From: Neolewinella litorea
GTDB taxonomy: Bacteria > Bacteroidota > Bacteroidia > Chitinophagales > Saprospiraceae
Reading direction: 5' to 3'
Length of the DNA: 64,000 nucleotides
Assembly (NCBI RefSeq): GCF_004803465.1
Contig: NZ_SRSF01000007.1
Location: forward strand, 62,001-126,000
In this document: piece after piece, positions 27,407 through 35,406 of the stretch
Layout of the letters: every line of letters begins with the position of its first letter
Numbering within the stretch: position 1 is the stretch's first letter
Made by a program: the position numbers and the translations under genes
The notes under the pieces: model-generated
The model's database searches: none
Seen by the model: only the letters and a program-made list of their open reading frames with translations
Told to the model about the DNA's origin: nothing

Positions 27407-27892
27407 ATGGCATTACGGGCGGTTACCCGCAGACCCGTGTTTATCGCCTCCTTTGGTCCGTCGCCGGTGGAGCGGACGGTGGTTGACGGTGGGGGCGGTG
27501 GCGCGGAAGATACTCCGACGCCGACATTCCGGCTGCGCGACCGTTTTCCCGAAGCCGGGGCCGAAGCGCAGGGAGGGGTTTCCGATGGTTACTGCTTCCG
27601 CATCACCTTTGCCGCGGGCCGGCTCGGCCAAACGTTGGAACTGCTCCGCGCCTTCCTGGCGGAAGAGGGCTACGGGGATATTCCCCTGCCTGCAGATGCC
27701 GAGGAGCTGAAGAAATTTCGCCTGCCGCCCAAGCTTCGGCACCAGTTGTCGCTGTTCGGGGAAGACGGCTACGTCCACAACCCGGTGAAGGTACTTTTCC
27801 CGCCCCCGGGGGCACGCCGAGGAGCGCTGACGTTGGAAATTTACAACGAGCACGCGCCAGGCCACCTGCTCCGCTTTCACCGGCGGAGTTAG
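27407..27892 (+). CDS. Conserved-looking hypothetical protein, 161 residues
   Basis: Cytosolic protein with no recognised domain. It starts MALRAVTRRPVFIASFGPSP, has a Gly/Pro-rich linker at about residues 28-40, then an alpha/beta portion (DGYCFRITFAAGRLGQTLEL, LRAFLAEEGYGDIPLP) ending in DGYVHNPVKVLFPP and LTLEIYNEHAPGHLLRFHRR. The ATG at 27407 is preferred over an upstream TTG because a TAnnTTTG element lies between them. The acyl-ACP thioesterase is divergent; no functional link is visible. Confidence 0.7.
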   Translation: MALRAVTRRPVFIASFGPSPVERTVVDGGGGGAEDTPTPTFRLRDRFPEAGAEAQGGVSDGYCFRITFAAGRLGQTLELLRAFLAEEGYGDIPLPADAEELKKFRLPPKLRHQLSLFGEDGYVHNPVKVLFPPPGARRGALTLEIYNEHAPGHLLRFHRRS

Positions 27893-28097
27893 GGAAAAGG
27901 GGGAAAACGGACGGTTTTCCTAAGGGTTTGGCCCAAAAGTTATCTAGGTAAGGGTTTATTGTCCTAAAATTGCACCCCGTAACATATCGCCCTGAACAAA
28001 AAGCGTTTGTAGGCGATAAACCGGTAGGTGTTTCCACGCGATGGCGGGGAGGCAGTCTGCACAATATGTAATTAACCCAAACGTCAAACCCGCAAAT

Positions 28098-29765
28098 ATG
28101 CTCAAGCAGTTACTTCTAGTTTTCGCGGCACTCTCCTGTATAAACTTATATGGTCAGGATGTTCCGGCCAGCACAGAAATGCCCGAAAGCCCTTATCCGT
28201 GGGAATTCGGAATTAAGGTAGGAACCGCAGCCCTCGGCGGTGATATGATCGAAGACGACCTCGTTTTCTTCAACCAGGCGCACTTCGGTGCCGGCCTTTA
28301 CCTCAGTCGCCGACTGGGTGCCGCCGCGTCCCTCCGCGCCGGTCTCATCTACGGATCGCTCCACAGCGATGACGCCAAAAGCGAAGATCCCACTATGGTT
28401 TCCCGCGGCTACAGTTCGGAAGCTACCGTCATCGAACCCAGCCTGAGCCTCGTGCTCGAGCCCTTCTACGGTACCCGCTTCTCCGATGACTTCCTCTTTC
28501 GGGGCGGTCTGTCTCCCTACATCTCCGCCGGTGTCGGCTACGGCATCTGGGGCGATGTAACCACCAACTTCAACGGCGACACCGGATCGGACGTCCAGGC
28601 CGACATTACCGCCGAAGCCGATGACTCGGGTGGGGTTGTATTCCCCCTCGGCGTTGGTCTCCGCTACCACCTGTCGCCCAAGTCCTCCATCGGCATCGAC
28701 TACAACGTACGCCTTACCGGATCTGACCTCATCGATGGGGTTTCTGCTTCCGGTAATCCCGACAACGACGACACTTACGCCCTCTTTGGCCTTACCTACT
28801 CGGTAGGCTTTGGTGCCCGCGACGCGGATAAGGACGGTGTTAAGGACCTCGTTGACGAGTGTCCTACCGAAGCCGGTCCCGTTGCTACCAACGGCTGCCC
28901 CGACCGCGACGGTGACGGCGTTGCCGACAAAGACGACCGCTGCCCCGACGAAGCCGGCGTAGCCAACCTCGCCGGTTGCCCCGATGGCGACAGCGACGGC
29001 GTTGCCGACCGCGACGACGATTGCCCCACCGAGCCCGGTACCGCAGCCACCAACGGTTGCCCCGATGGTGACGGCGACGGCGTAGCCGACAAAGACGACC
29101 AATGCCCCGACGAAGCCGGACTGGCCAGCCTGAACGGTTGCCCCGATGGTGACGGCGACGGTATCGCCGACAAAGACGACGAATGTCCCTCCGAAGCCGG
29201 TCCCGCCTCCACCAATGGCTGCCCCGACCGCGACGGTGACGGTATCGCTGACAAAGACGACGAGTGCCCCGACGAAGCCGGTGTTCCCGAGCGCAACGGC
29301 TGCCCGATGCCCAACGAACGTCCCGAGAACCTGGAGGAGCGCATCGCCCGCTATGGCCGTATCCTTGAAGGACAGGACTTCCAGCACATCCGTATCGACT
29401 CCGTCAACGGAACCATCGAGATCGACCGCATCTACTTCCCCACCGATGTATCGAGCCTGAACCGGCCCGACCGCATCATCATCCAGGAGATCGATCGCTT
29501 CATGGCCCTGCCCGGTGCCGAGGACTTCAACATCCGCTACGAAGGTCACGCCGACCGCCGTGCCTCGGATGAGTACAACATGAACCTCTCGCAGCGCCGT
29601 GCGGAATCCGCCAAGGAATACACCCTCCGCCAGGAAGGTGCCCGCGAAGCCAACCTGAGCACCATCGGATTCGGTGAGAACCAGCCCGTGGGTGAGACCC
29701 TCCGCGAGAACCGCGTGGTCATTCCGGTAGCTACCGAGCCTACCCGGATGATGCCTAACAACTAG
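28098..29765 (+). CDS. OmpA-family outer membrane protein with thrombospondin type-3 repeats
   Basis: 555 residues. Signal peptide MLKQLLLVFAALSCINLYGQ, then an outer membrane beta-barrel-like domain (about 30-250). Five to six calcium-binding TSP3 repeats follow (DxDxDGVxDxxDxCP pattern, for example DKDGVKDLVDECPTEAG) to about residue 415, then a peptidoglycan-binding OmpA C-terminal domain with YEGHADRRASDEYNMNLSQR. It links outer membrane and cell wall. A TAAAATTG element at 27965 would give a leader of ~120 bases, common for highly expressed OmpA mRNAs. A strong terminator follows 27 bases after the stop. Confidence 0.93.
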   Translation: MLKQLLLVFAALSCINLYGQDVPASTEMPESPYPWEFGIKVGTAALGGDMIEDDLVFFNQAHFGAGLYLSRRLGAAASLRAGLIYGSLHSDDAKSEDPTMVSRGYSSEATVIEPSLSLVLEPFYGTRFSDDFLFRGGLSPYISAGVGYGIWGDVTTNFNGDTGSDVQADITAEADDSGGVVFPLGVGLRYHLSPKSSIGIDYNVRLTGSDLIDGVSASGNPDNDDTYALFGLTYSVGFGARDADKDGVKDLVDECPTEAGPVATNGCPDRDGDGVADKDDRCPDEAGVANLAGCPDGDSDGVADRDDDCPTEPGTAATNGCPDGDGDGVADKDDQCPDEAGLASLNGCPDGDGDGIADKDDECPSEAGPASTNGCPDRDGDGIADKDDECPDEAGVPERNGCPMPNERPENLEERIARYGRILEGQDFQHIRIDSVNGTIEIDRIYFPTDVSSLNRPDRIIIQEIDRFMALPGAEDFNIRYEGHADRRASDEYNMNLSQRRAESAKEYTLRQEGAREANLSTIGFGENQPVGETLRENRVVIPVATEPTRMMPNN

Positions 29766-29792
29766 TCAGGCTCATCCCGGTAAACCCCGATG

Positions 29793-29830
29793 ACAGGGGG
29801 TGCTTCCGTCAGGAGGCACCCCCTGTTTTT
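29793..29830 (+). terminator. Rho-independent terminator of the ompA-like gene
   Basis: A 15-bp stem (ACAGGGGGTGC core plus four more pairs, one G-T) with loop GTCA, followed directly by six T residues. Confidence 0.9.
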
Positions 29831-30076
29831 TCGTTCCCTTTCGCGGGGAATGGTTCAGAAATCTTGCCCCCCATCCGCACTTTTAACAGTTCAGGGTGTT
29901 GCAAAATGCTGATTAGCAGCTAATAAAGAGGGGGCGGTCTTGGTCCATAGTTTTTCAGCCTACATGTGTCTCACCACCAGGTAACGCTATCCAATGTCCC
30001 ATTCACTCCGGGAAAGTCCAACGATTACGGGGAATTTTGTGCTATTTGTTCAGTTTACGATAAAGTTGTTAGGGAA

Positions 30077-31021
30077 ATGTCTGAGTACAAGGTGATCATC
30101 GCGGGGCAGCTCGAATTCGGTTCGGAACGGGCGTATAATCAGGTCATGGAGCAGTACGCGCACCGGATGGAGAATTATTACAAAAATGATATCCTTCTGA
30201 AGCCGGAAACCATCTTCAAGGAGGATGAACTTACCCTGGACGTCCCCCGCACGGTGCTCCCAAGTACCGAACGGCTTTGGCTCAACACCCTAAACCTGCT
30301 CGAGAGAGTAGTAACCTTCAGCATCGCGGGTAGCCTTAACCTGTGGCGACTGGACGCGGGCGTCATGATCGATCACTACCAACTGGAACCCAAAAGCGAC
30401 CGCACCACGGTACAGCTGTTCAACCGGGGCCGGGAAATGGTCGACCAGCGAGACAACGAGGAAGAAGCCCTGAAGATGATGACCAAAGTGGTCTCCCGCT
30501 TCGAGCGCCACGCCCAGGCCTACGAGCGACGCGGCTTCGTGAATTACCGGCTCGGCAACGACAAGGACGCCCTGTACGACTACACCAAAAGCATATCCAT
30601 TAACCCGCTCATGCCCGAAAGCTATTACGGCCGGGGGCTGGTCCACTCCCGCCAGAACAACATGGCCGAAGCAGCGGCCGACTTCGAGGCGGTAACCAAG
30701 AACAGCATCCCCCACCAGGCGATCTACTGGATGGCCCAGGTGGCCCTTGGCGATGCCTACCTTACACTGGGACGCCTGGCCGATGCCATGCGTATTTTCG
30801 GCATGTTCACCAAACGCAAGCAGCGTATCGCCAGCCTCGACCGCTACGACCGCCGCGTCGCCTTCCAGCTCGGCAACCTCTACGCCAAGGCCGGCCGGAA
30901 CCGGGATGCTGTGGCCGCCTACGAACGGGCCCTCAAGTCGGAAGCCGACCACAAGGCCCCAACCGAGGAAAAAATTACCCAGGAGCTGGACAAGCTGAAG
31001 GCCGCCTCCAGCGAGGCCTGA
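30077..31021 (+). CDS. Cytosolic tetratricopeptide-repeat protein with an unrecognised N-terminal domain
   Basis: 314 residues. The first ~130 form an alpha/beta domain I do not recognise (MSEYKVIIAGQLEFGSERAY start; contains LNTLNLLERVVTFSIAGSLN). From about residue 140 there are four TPR-like helix pairs, clearest at AYERRGFVNYRLGNDKDALY and PESYYGRGLVHSRQNNMAEA. No signal peptide. The frame is open to a possible GTG at 29966, but the upstream part is AT-rich and non-family-like, and TAAAGTTG (one base off consensus) lies eight bases before the ATG at 30077. A scaffold or regulatory role is likely. Confidence 0.78.
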   Translation: MSEYKVIIAGQLEFGSERAYNQVMEQYAHRMENYYKNDILLKPETIFKEDELTLDVPRTVLPSTERLWLNTLNLLERVVTFSIAGSLNLWRLDAGVMIDHYQLEPKSDRTTVQLFNRGREMVDQRDNEEEALKMMTKVVSRFERHAQAYERRGFVNYRLGNDKDALYDYTKSISINPLMPESYYGRGLVHSRQNNMAEAAADFEAVTKNSIPHQAIYWMAQVALGDAYLTLGRLADAMRIFGMFTKRKQRIASLDRYDRRVAFQLGNLYAKAGRNRDAVAAYERALKSEADHKAPTEEKITQELDKLKAASSEA

Positions 31022-31085
31022 CCCATTAAGGCGTACTATCCGACGCCGCCGACCGTTCTTAGGGTATACGATAATCCCGTAGGTC

Positions 31086-33026
31086 ATGCTCGCGCGCTTT
31101 ACATCCCTCCTGTTGTTATTGCTCGCGTTTCTTTTCGTCGCCCCGGTTGGCAGTCAGTCCACGCCGCGTGAAATGAAGAAAAGCGAGCTGCGGGAACTGG
31201 CCGCTACCCAGTCCTTGCTTACCCTGCGGAAGTATCCCGAAGCACGGGAGAAACTCAATCGCTTACTTAAACGCCACGGTAACCTGGCCGACCTCCACTA
31301 CTTGCAGGCGGAGATCTGTCGCGGTGAAAATGACTACGCCGGCGCCCTGGCCGCCCTGAAAAAAGGAGTGGAACTAGAAGCTGAATCGGCCTCCATCGCC
31401 TACCGGGAAATGGGGGAATTGCATTCCCTTATGGGCGATTACGCCGCGGCCCTGACTGCCTATGAGCAATACCTGGCCTCCCTCAAGCGCGCCGGGCGCA
31501 GTCCGGACCAGCTGCAACAGGTGGAAGCCCGCGTAGCCGACGCCCGCGTGGCCGCCCAACTGGCCGCCGACCCCCTGCCCTTCTCACCCGAACCTCTCGG
31601 GCCCGGGATCAATACCCCCCAACACCTCGAGTATTTTCCCAGTCTGAGCGTGGACGGCCACCAGATGATCTTTACCCGGCGTGTCAATAAGGAGCAGGAA
31701 GATTTCTACCAGAGCGACCGCCTCCCCGACGGTACCTGGGACCGGGCCGTACCGCTCAGTGGCGTGAATACTCCCATGAACGAAGGAGCCCAGACCATCA
31801 CGGCCAACGGGAAGTACCTCATCTTTACCGGCTGCGGTCGCCGCGACGGGGCCGGCTCCTGCGACCTTTACTTCAGCGAGCGGATCGGGGACCGCTGGAC
31901 GGAAGCCGAGAACCTCGGTCCGGCCATTAATACCCGCGCCTCGGAAAGCCAGCCGAGCCTGTCGCGCGACGGCAAACTGTTGTTCTTTACCAGCAACCGG
32001 GCCGGTGGATTGGGCAACGACGATATCTACGTATCCGGTCGCGACGCCAGCGGCAACTGGAGCCGACCGGTGAACCTGGGTCCGACCATCAATACCTCGG
32101 GCAACGACCGCTATCCTTTCTGGGCGGCGGACAACAAGACCCTGTACTTCACCTCCACCGGGCGGCGCGGTATGGGCGGTGCCGACCTCTTCAAGACCTC
32201 GGTCGACGAGAACAACAAATGGGAAACACCCGTCAACCTCGGTTATCCCATCAACACCGCCGGAGAGGAAACCAACCTGTTCATTGCCCTCGACGGCAAG
32301 ACGGCTTTCTTCAGCAAGGGGGTAGGCGACGATATTGACATCTACTCTTTCATCATGCCGGAAGGCATCCGCCCCGCCGCCGCCACCTACGTGGAGGTGA
32401 GCGTGGTCGATGACAATACCGACCAGCCCCTCGTCGCTACGGTACGCCTGCAGACCCAGGACAAGCAGGGTCTCGTTTCTTCCAGCCAGACGGACAGCCG
32501 CGGTTGTTACCTGACCGTGTTGCCGACGGGACAGGATTACGGATTTTCGGTAGAGAAGTCCGGCTACCTCTTCTATTCCGATCGCTTCGAACTCACCGGC
32601 GAGCACTCCGTAAGCGAGCCGTTCAAGCTCAAGATCCGCCTCCAGCCCATTGAGGAAGAGTCGCTGTCAGAAGCGGCCGAAGCAGACGGCGCGATTGTAC
32701 TCCGCAACGTATTTTTCGAGACGGCTAGTGACGAGTTGCTCGAATTGTCGACCGAAGAACTCGACCGCTTGGTCGCTCTGCTGGAAAGCAAGCCCGGGCT
32801 CGGAGTGGAAATCGCCGGGCATACCGACGATGTGGGCTCCGACGAGGCCAACCAGCGCCTGAGCGAGCGCCGCGCCGCCTCCGTCAAGGCCTACCTGGAG
32901 AGCCAGGGCATCGCGGCCGACCGCATCCGCTCGGTGGGGTACGGGGAGAGCCGGCCGGTCGCACCCAACGATACGGAAGAGGGGCGGGCCCGTAACCGAC
33001 GGACCACCTTCCGGCTGCTCTTCTAG
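31086..33026 (+). CDS. PorE-like TPR / WD40-propeller / carboxypeptidase-regulatory / OmpA protein
   Basis: 646 residues with a signal peptide. Domain order: TPR (about 20-140), beta-propeller of PD40-type blades (about 165-420; SLSVDGHQMIFTRR, PSLSRDGKLLFFTSNRAGG, PFWAADNKTLYFTSTGRRG), a small carboxypeptidase-regulatory-like beta domain (about 430-520), and an OmpA C-terminal domain with IAGHTDDVGSDEANQRLSER. This is the exact layout of PorE, which anchors the type IX secretion machinery to peptidoglycan in Porphyromonas. Bacteroidota carry several paralogues of this layout, so assignment to PorE itself is tentative. Confidence 0.75.
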   Translation: MLARFTSLLLLLLAFLFVAPVGSQSTPREMKKSELRELAATQSLLTLRKYPEAREKLNRLLKRHGNLADLHYLQAEICRGENDYAGALAALKKGVELEAESASIAYREMGELHSLMGDYAAALTAYEQYLASLKRAGRSPDQLQQVEARVADARVAAQLAADPLPFSPEPLGPGINTPQHLEYFPSLSVDGHQMIFTRRVNKEQEDFYQSDRLPDGTWDRAVPLSGVNTPMNEGAQTITANGKYLIFTGCGRRDGAGSCDLYFSERIGDRWTEAENLGPAINTRASESQPSLSRDGKLLFFTSNRAGGLGNDDIYVSGRDASGNWSRPVNLGPTINTSGNDRYPFWAADNKTLYFTSTGRRGMGGADLFKTSVDENNKWETPVNLGYPINTAGEETNLFIALDGKTAFFSKGVGDDIDIYSFIMPEGIRPAAATYVEVSVVDDNTDQPLVATVRLQTQDKQGLVSSSQTDSRGCYLTVLPTGQDYGFSVEKSGYLFYSDRFELTGEHSVSEPFKLKIRLQPIEEESLSEAAEADGAIVLRNVFFETASDELLELSTEELDRLVALLESKPGLGVEIAGHTDDVGSDEANQRLSERRAASVKAYLESQGIAADRIRSVGYGESRPVAPNDTEEGRARNRRTTFRLLF

Positions 33027-33033
33027 AAGTCCG

Positions 33034-33041
33034 TATTTTTG
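33034..33041 (+). promoter_or_regulatory. Leaderless-type -7 element
   Basis: TATTTTTG ends four bases before the ATG at 33046; transcription would begin at the start codon. Confidence 0.65.
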
Positions 33042-33045
33042 CGGC

Positions 33046-33735
33046 ATGTCCGCCGAAGCACAGCTCACGGAGGCCCCACGCACGAAATCCTACCTGGCCC
33101 TGGCCATCAGTGGGTTGTTTCACCCGTTGTTGGTCCCTACCTACATTTTTCTGATCCTCGCCGGGGTCAATCCCTACCTTTTTGGCACCTCCGACCTGGG
33201 TGAGCCGCGGGCCATGAGCAACCTGATCCTCATCTTCCTGGACACCTTCGTCATTCCCGTGGTGGCCGTCCTTATCATGGTCAAGCTGAACATGATCAAC
33301 AGCGTGATGATGCACGAGAAATCGGAGCGTATCGGTCCGCTGTTGCTCGTCATGGTGCTCTACTTCTGGATCTTCTACAACTTCAGCCAAAGCAATCAGA
33401 CGCCAACGATCTTTTCCTCCTTCCTGCTGGGCGTAATCATTGCATTGGTGGCCAGCTTCGTCATCAACCTGCTGGACAAGATCAGTCTGCACGCCACGGG
33501 CATGGGTGGACTGGTAGCCGTAGCGGTTATCATGCTCGCCCTCTTTGGCCCGAACGGCATTGAAGTGGGCAGCGCCACGATTGGCCTTCCGGTGCTGCTG
33601 ATCTTCACCGTATTGATCGCCGGGGCGGTAGGTTCGGCCCGCCTGGCCCTGGGCGCCCACGACCGCATGCAGCTCTACGCGGGTTACCTTTTGGGCTTCG
33701 TTTCCCAGTTCGTCGCCCTCAAATTTTATTTCTGA
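33046..33735 (+). CDS. Membrane protein distantly like PAP2 phosphatases
   Basis: 229 residues, six hydrophobic segments. The C-terminal part RLALGAHDRMQLYAGYLLGF recalls the SRx5Hx3D...GYxLG motif of PAP2 lipid phosphatases, and ISLHATGMGGL sits where PSGH is expected, but the key residues are only partly kept (ALGAHDRMQ lacks the motif's Asp at +4). It could be an inactive or diverged PAP2 relative. Its stop overlaps the next gene's ATG by one base, so the two are probably coupled. Confidence 0.65.
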   Translation: MSAEAQLTEAPRTKSYLALAISGLFHPLLVPTYIFLILAGVNPYLFGTSDLGEPRAMSNLILIFLDTFVIPVVAVLIMVKLNMINSVMMHEKSERIGPLLLVMVLYFWIFYNFSQSNQTPTIFSSFLLGVIIALVASFVINLLDKISLHATGMGGLVAVAVIMLALFGPNGIEVGSATIGLPVLLIFTVLIAGAVGSARLALGAHDRMQLYAGYLLGFVSQFVALKFYF

Positions 33736-34724
33736 TGCTGAGGTTACCGGAGACCGACCCACACGATCCGCTCGGGGAGTCACCCCGCGTGATCGGCCAT
33801 TACATTGGGGAAGAGAGCGGACCGCTGGTGGTGGCCATAGGCGGCATTCACGGCAATGAGCCGGCCGGCGTGACCGCCCTTGAGCAGCTCTTTGACCTGC
33901 TGCGGGAGGAGCCCCTACTCAATCCCGGCTTTTCCTTCCGCGGCGAACTCCTCGCCCTGCGCGGCAACCTGGAAGCCCTGCGGCTCGGGAAACGCTACAT
34001 CGATACCGATCTGAACCGGATCTGGAAGCACGTGGTCCGTGGTACCGACGACAGCTACGCATCCGCCGAGGCCCGCGAACTTGATGGAATGCTCGCCGCC
34101 ATCGATAACGCCCTGATAGATTCTTCGGCCCGGGAGATCGTCCTGTTGGACCTCCACACCACTACGGCGACCGGCGGCGTATTCGCCATTACGGGCGACG
34201 ATGCCCCGAGCCTGTCCCTGGCCGCCGAACTCGGCGTGCCCGTGGTCAAGGGTATGCTCAGCGGCCTGCAGGGCACCACGCTGAGTTACTTCCGTTCCGG
34301 GCAGTACGACCTCGACCGCCCCTGCCGGGCCGTAACCTTTGAGGCCGGGGCCCACACCGAGGAAGAATCTGTGGACCGCGCCCTGGCCGCCACCGTCAAC
34401 CTGCTGCGGTCGGTAGGCTGCGTCAGTGATGAAGATGTAAGCACCCACCACGAAGAGAAACTCCGCGCCGCCAATCCCGGCGTACCCCCCCTTTTGGAAC
34501 TGGTGTACGTGCACCGCCTGGAATCCGGTGGCGATCACGACTTCGTAATGCGGCCGGGCTTCACCAACTTCACCCCCATTAGTGAGGGCACCCTGCTGGC
34601 CGACGACCGCAACGGGCCCATCGCCGCCCCCTGTGGCGGCTACGTACTCATGCCCCTTTACCAGGACCAGGGCGGGGAAGGCTTTTTCATCGTGCAGCGC
34701 TACGACAGCTCCGCGACCTACTAA
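33735..34724 (+). CDS. Succinylglutamate desuccinylase/aspartoacylase family deacylase
   Basis: 329-residue M14-type zinc amidohydrolase. Metal ligands are in GGIHGNEPAG (His and Glu) and LLDLHTTT (His), and the catalytic Glu is in AVTFEAGAH. The C-terminal beta domain (RPGFTNFTPISEGTLLADD) is as in aspartoacylase-like proteins. The true substrate, an N-acyl amino acid or similar amide, cannot be told. No arginine-catabolic genes are nearby; it overlaps the PAP2-like gene by one base and precedes nadD by 13 bases. Confidence 0.85.
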   Translation: MLRLPETDPHDPLGESPRVIGHYIGEESGPLVVAIGGIHGNEPAGVTALEQLFDLLREEPLLNPGFSFRGELLALRGNLEALRLGKRYIDTDLNRIWKHVVRGTDDSYASAEARELDGMLAAIDNALIDSSAREIVLLDLHTTTATGGVFAITGDDAPSLSLAAELGVPVVKGMLSGLQGTTLSYFRSGQYDLDRPCRAVTFEAGAHTEEESVDRALAATVNLLRSVGCVSDEDVSTHHEEKLRAANPGVPPLLELVYVHRLESGGDHDFVMRPGFTNFTPISEGTLLADDRNGPIAAPCGGYVLMPLYQDQGGEGFFIVQRYDSSATY

Positions 34725-34737
34725 CCCCACCGCACTT

Positions 34738-35319
34738 ATGAGCAGGCGACAGGTCGGACTCTTCTTCGGCTCCTTCAACCCCGTCCATATCGGACACATG
34801 ATCCTGGCCAATTTCATGGCCACGCGTACCACCCTGGATGAGGTCTGGCTCGTGGTCAGCCCCCACAACCCCCTGAAAAAACGCGGCAGCCTGGCCCGCG
34901 ACCACGACCGCCTGCACCTGGTTGAACTGGCCATCGGTGATGCCCCACACCTGAAGGCCAGCCGCGTCGAATTCGATATGCCCCAGCCCTCGTACACGAT
35001 CGATACGCTGGCCGTACTGCGGGAGAAATACCCCACTCACGATTTCTCCCTCATCATGGGCAGCGACAACCTGATCTCTCTGCCCAAGTGGAAGAACTAC
35101 GAACTGATCCTCCGCGACTTTAGCATCCAGATATACCCCCGCCCTGGTTACCCCGGCGGAGAATTGCTGGAGCATCCCGGTGTCACCCTCCACGATGCCC
35201 CGTTGATGCACCTTTCGGCAACCTACGTGCGCGACGCGATCCGCGCGGGCCACAGCATCCGTTACCTCGTACCCCCGGCGGTGGAGGAGGAATTGCAGAA
35301 ATCGGGACTGTACCGCTAA
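34738..35319 (+). CDS. nadD: Nicotinate-nucleotide adenylyltransferase
   Basis: Transfers AMP to nicotinate mononucleotide in NAD synthesis. 193 residues, typical. The nucleotidyltransferase motif GSFNPVHIGH is near residue 11, PHNPLKK binds phosphates, and SATYVRDAIRAG is the ISSTxxR-like C-terminal motif. The frame is open upstream, but MSRRQVGLFFGSFNP is the family start. The stop codon overlaps the palindrome that precedes htpG. Confidence 0.95.
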   Translation: MSRRQVGLFFGSFNPVHIGHMILANFMATRTTLDEVWLVVSPHNPLKKRGSLARDHDRLHLVELAIGDAPHLKASRVEFDMPQPSYTIDTLAVLREKYPTHDFSLIMGSDNLISLPKWKNYELILRDFSIQIYPRPGYPGGELLEHPGVTLHDAPLMHLSATYVRDAIRAGHSIRYLVPPAVEEELQKSGLYR

Positions 35320-35336
35320 AATGTCACCGACATTTT
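35318..35336. promoter_or_regulatory. Perfect palindrome upstream of the htpG promoter
   Basis: AAAATGTC and GACATTTT are exact complements separated by ACC. A further TGACA follows at 35336-35340. The site is centred about 27 bases upstream of the -24 GG of the sigma-54-like promoter, a plausible activator or heat-shock regulator site. Confidence 0.5.
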
Positions 35337-35352
35337 GACAGGGCAGGTCTGA

Positions 35353-35368
35353 TGGAATGATAGTTGCC
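35353..35368 (+). promoter_or_regulatory. Sigma-54-type (-24/-12) promoter of htpG
   Basis: TGGAATGATAGTTGCC has GG and GC separated by exactly ten bases and keeps TGG, the internal G and TTGC of the sigma-54 consensus. The start point would be near 35378, about 28 bases before the htpG ATG. No TAnnTTTG is present in this gap. Confidence 0.6.
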
Positions 35369-35406
35369 TTTTTGCTCCAGGACTATCCGCAACGAAATAA
35401 ACAGCT

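Noticed and set aside
28857-29310. Repeated GACGGTGACGGC-type DNA considered as a tandem DNA repeat or CRISPR-like array
   Set aside because: It is the coding sequence of thrombospondin type-3 repeats and stays in frame throughout.
28146-29549. 467-codon minus-strand frame opposite the OmpA-like gene
   Set aside because: It is the antisense of the calcium-repeat region; its regular Val/Gly pattern simply mirrors the DxDxDG repeats.
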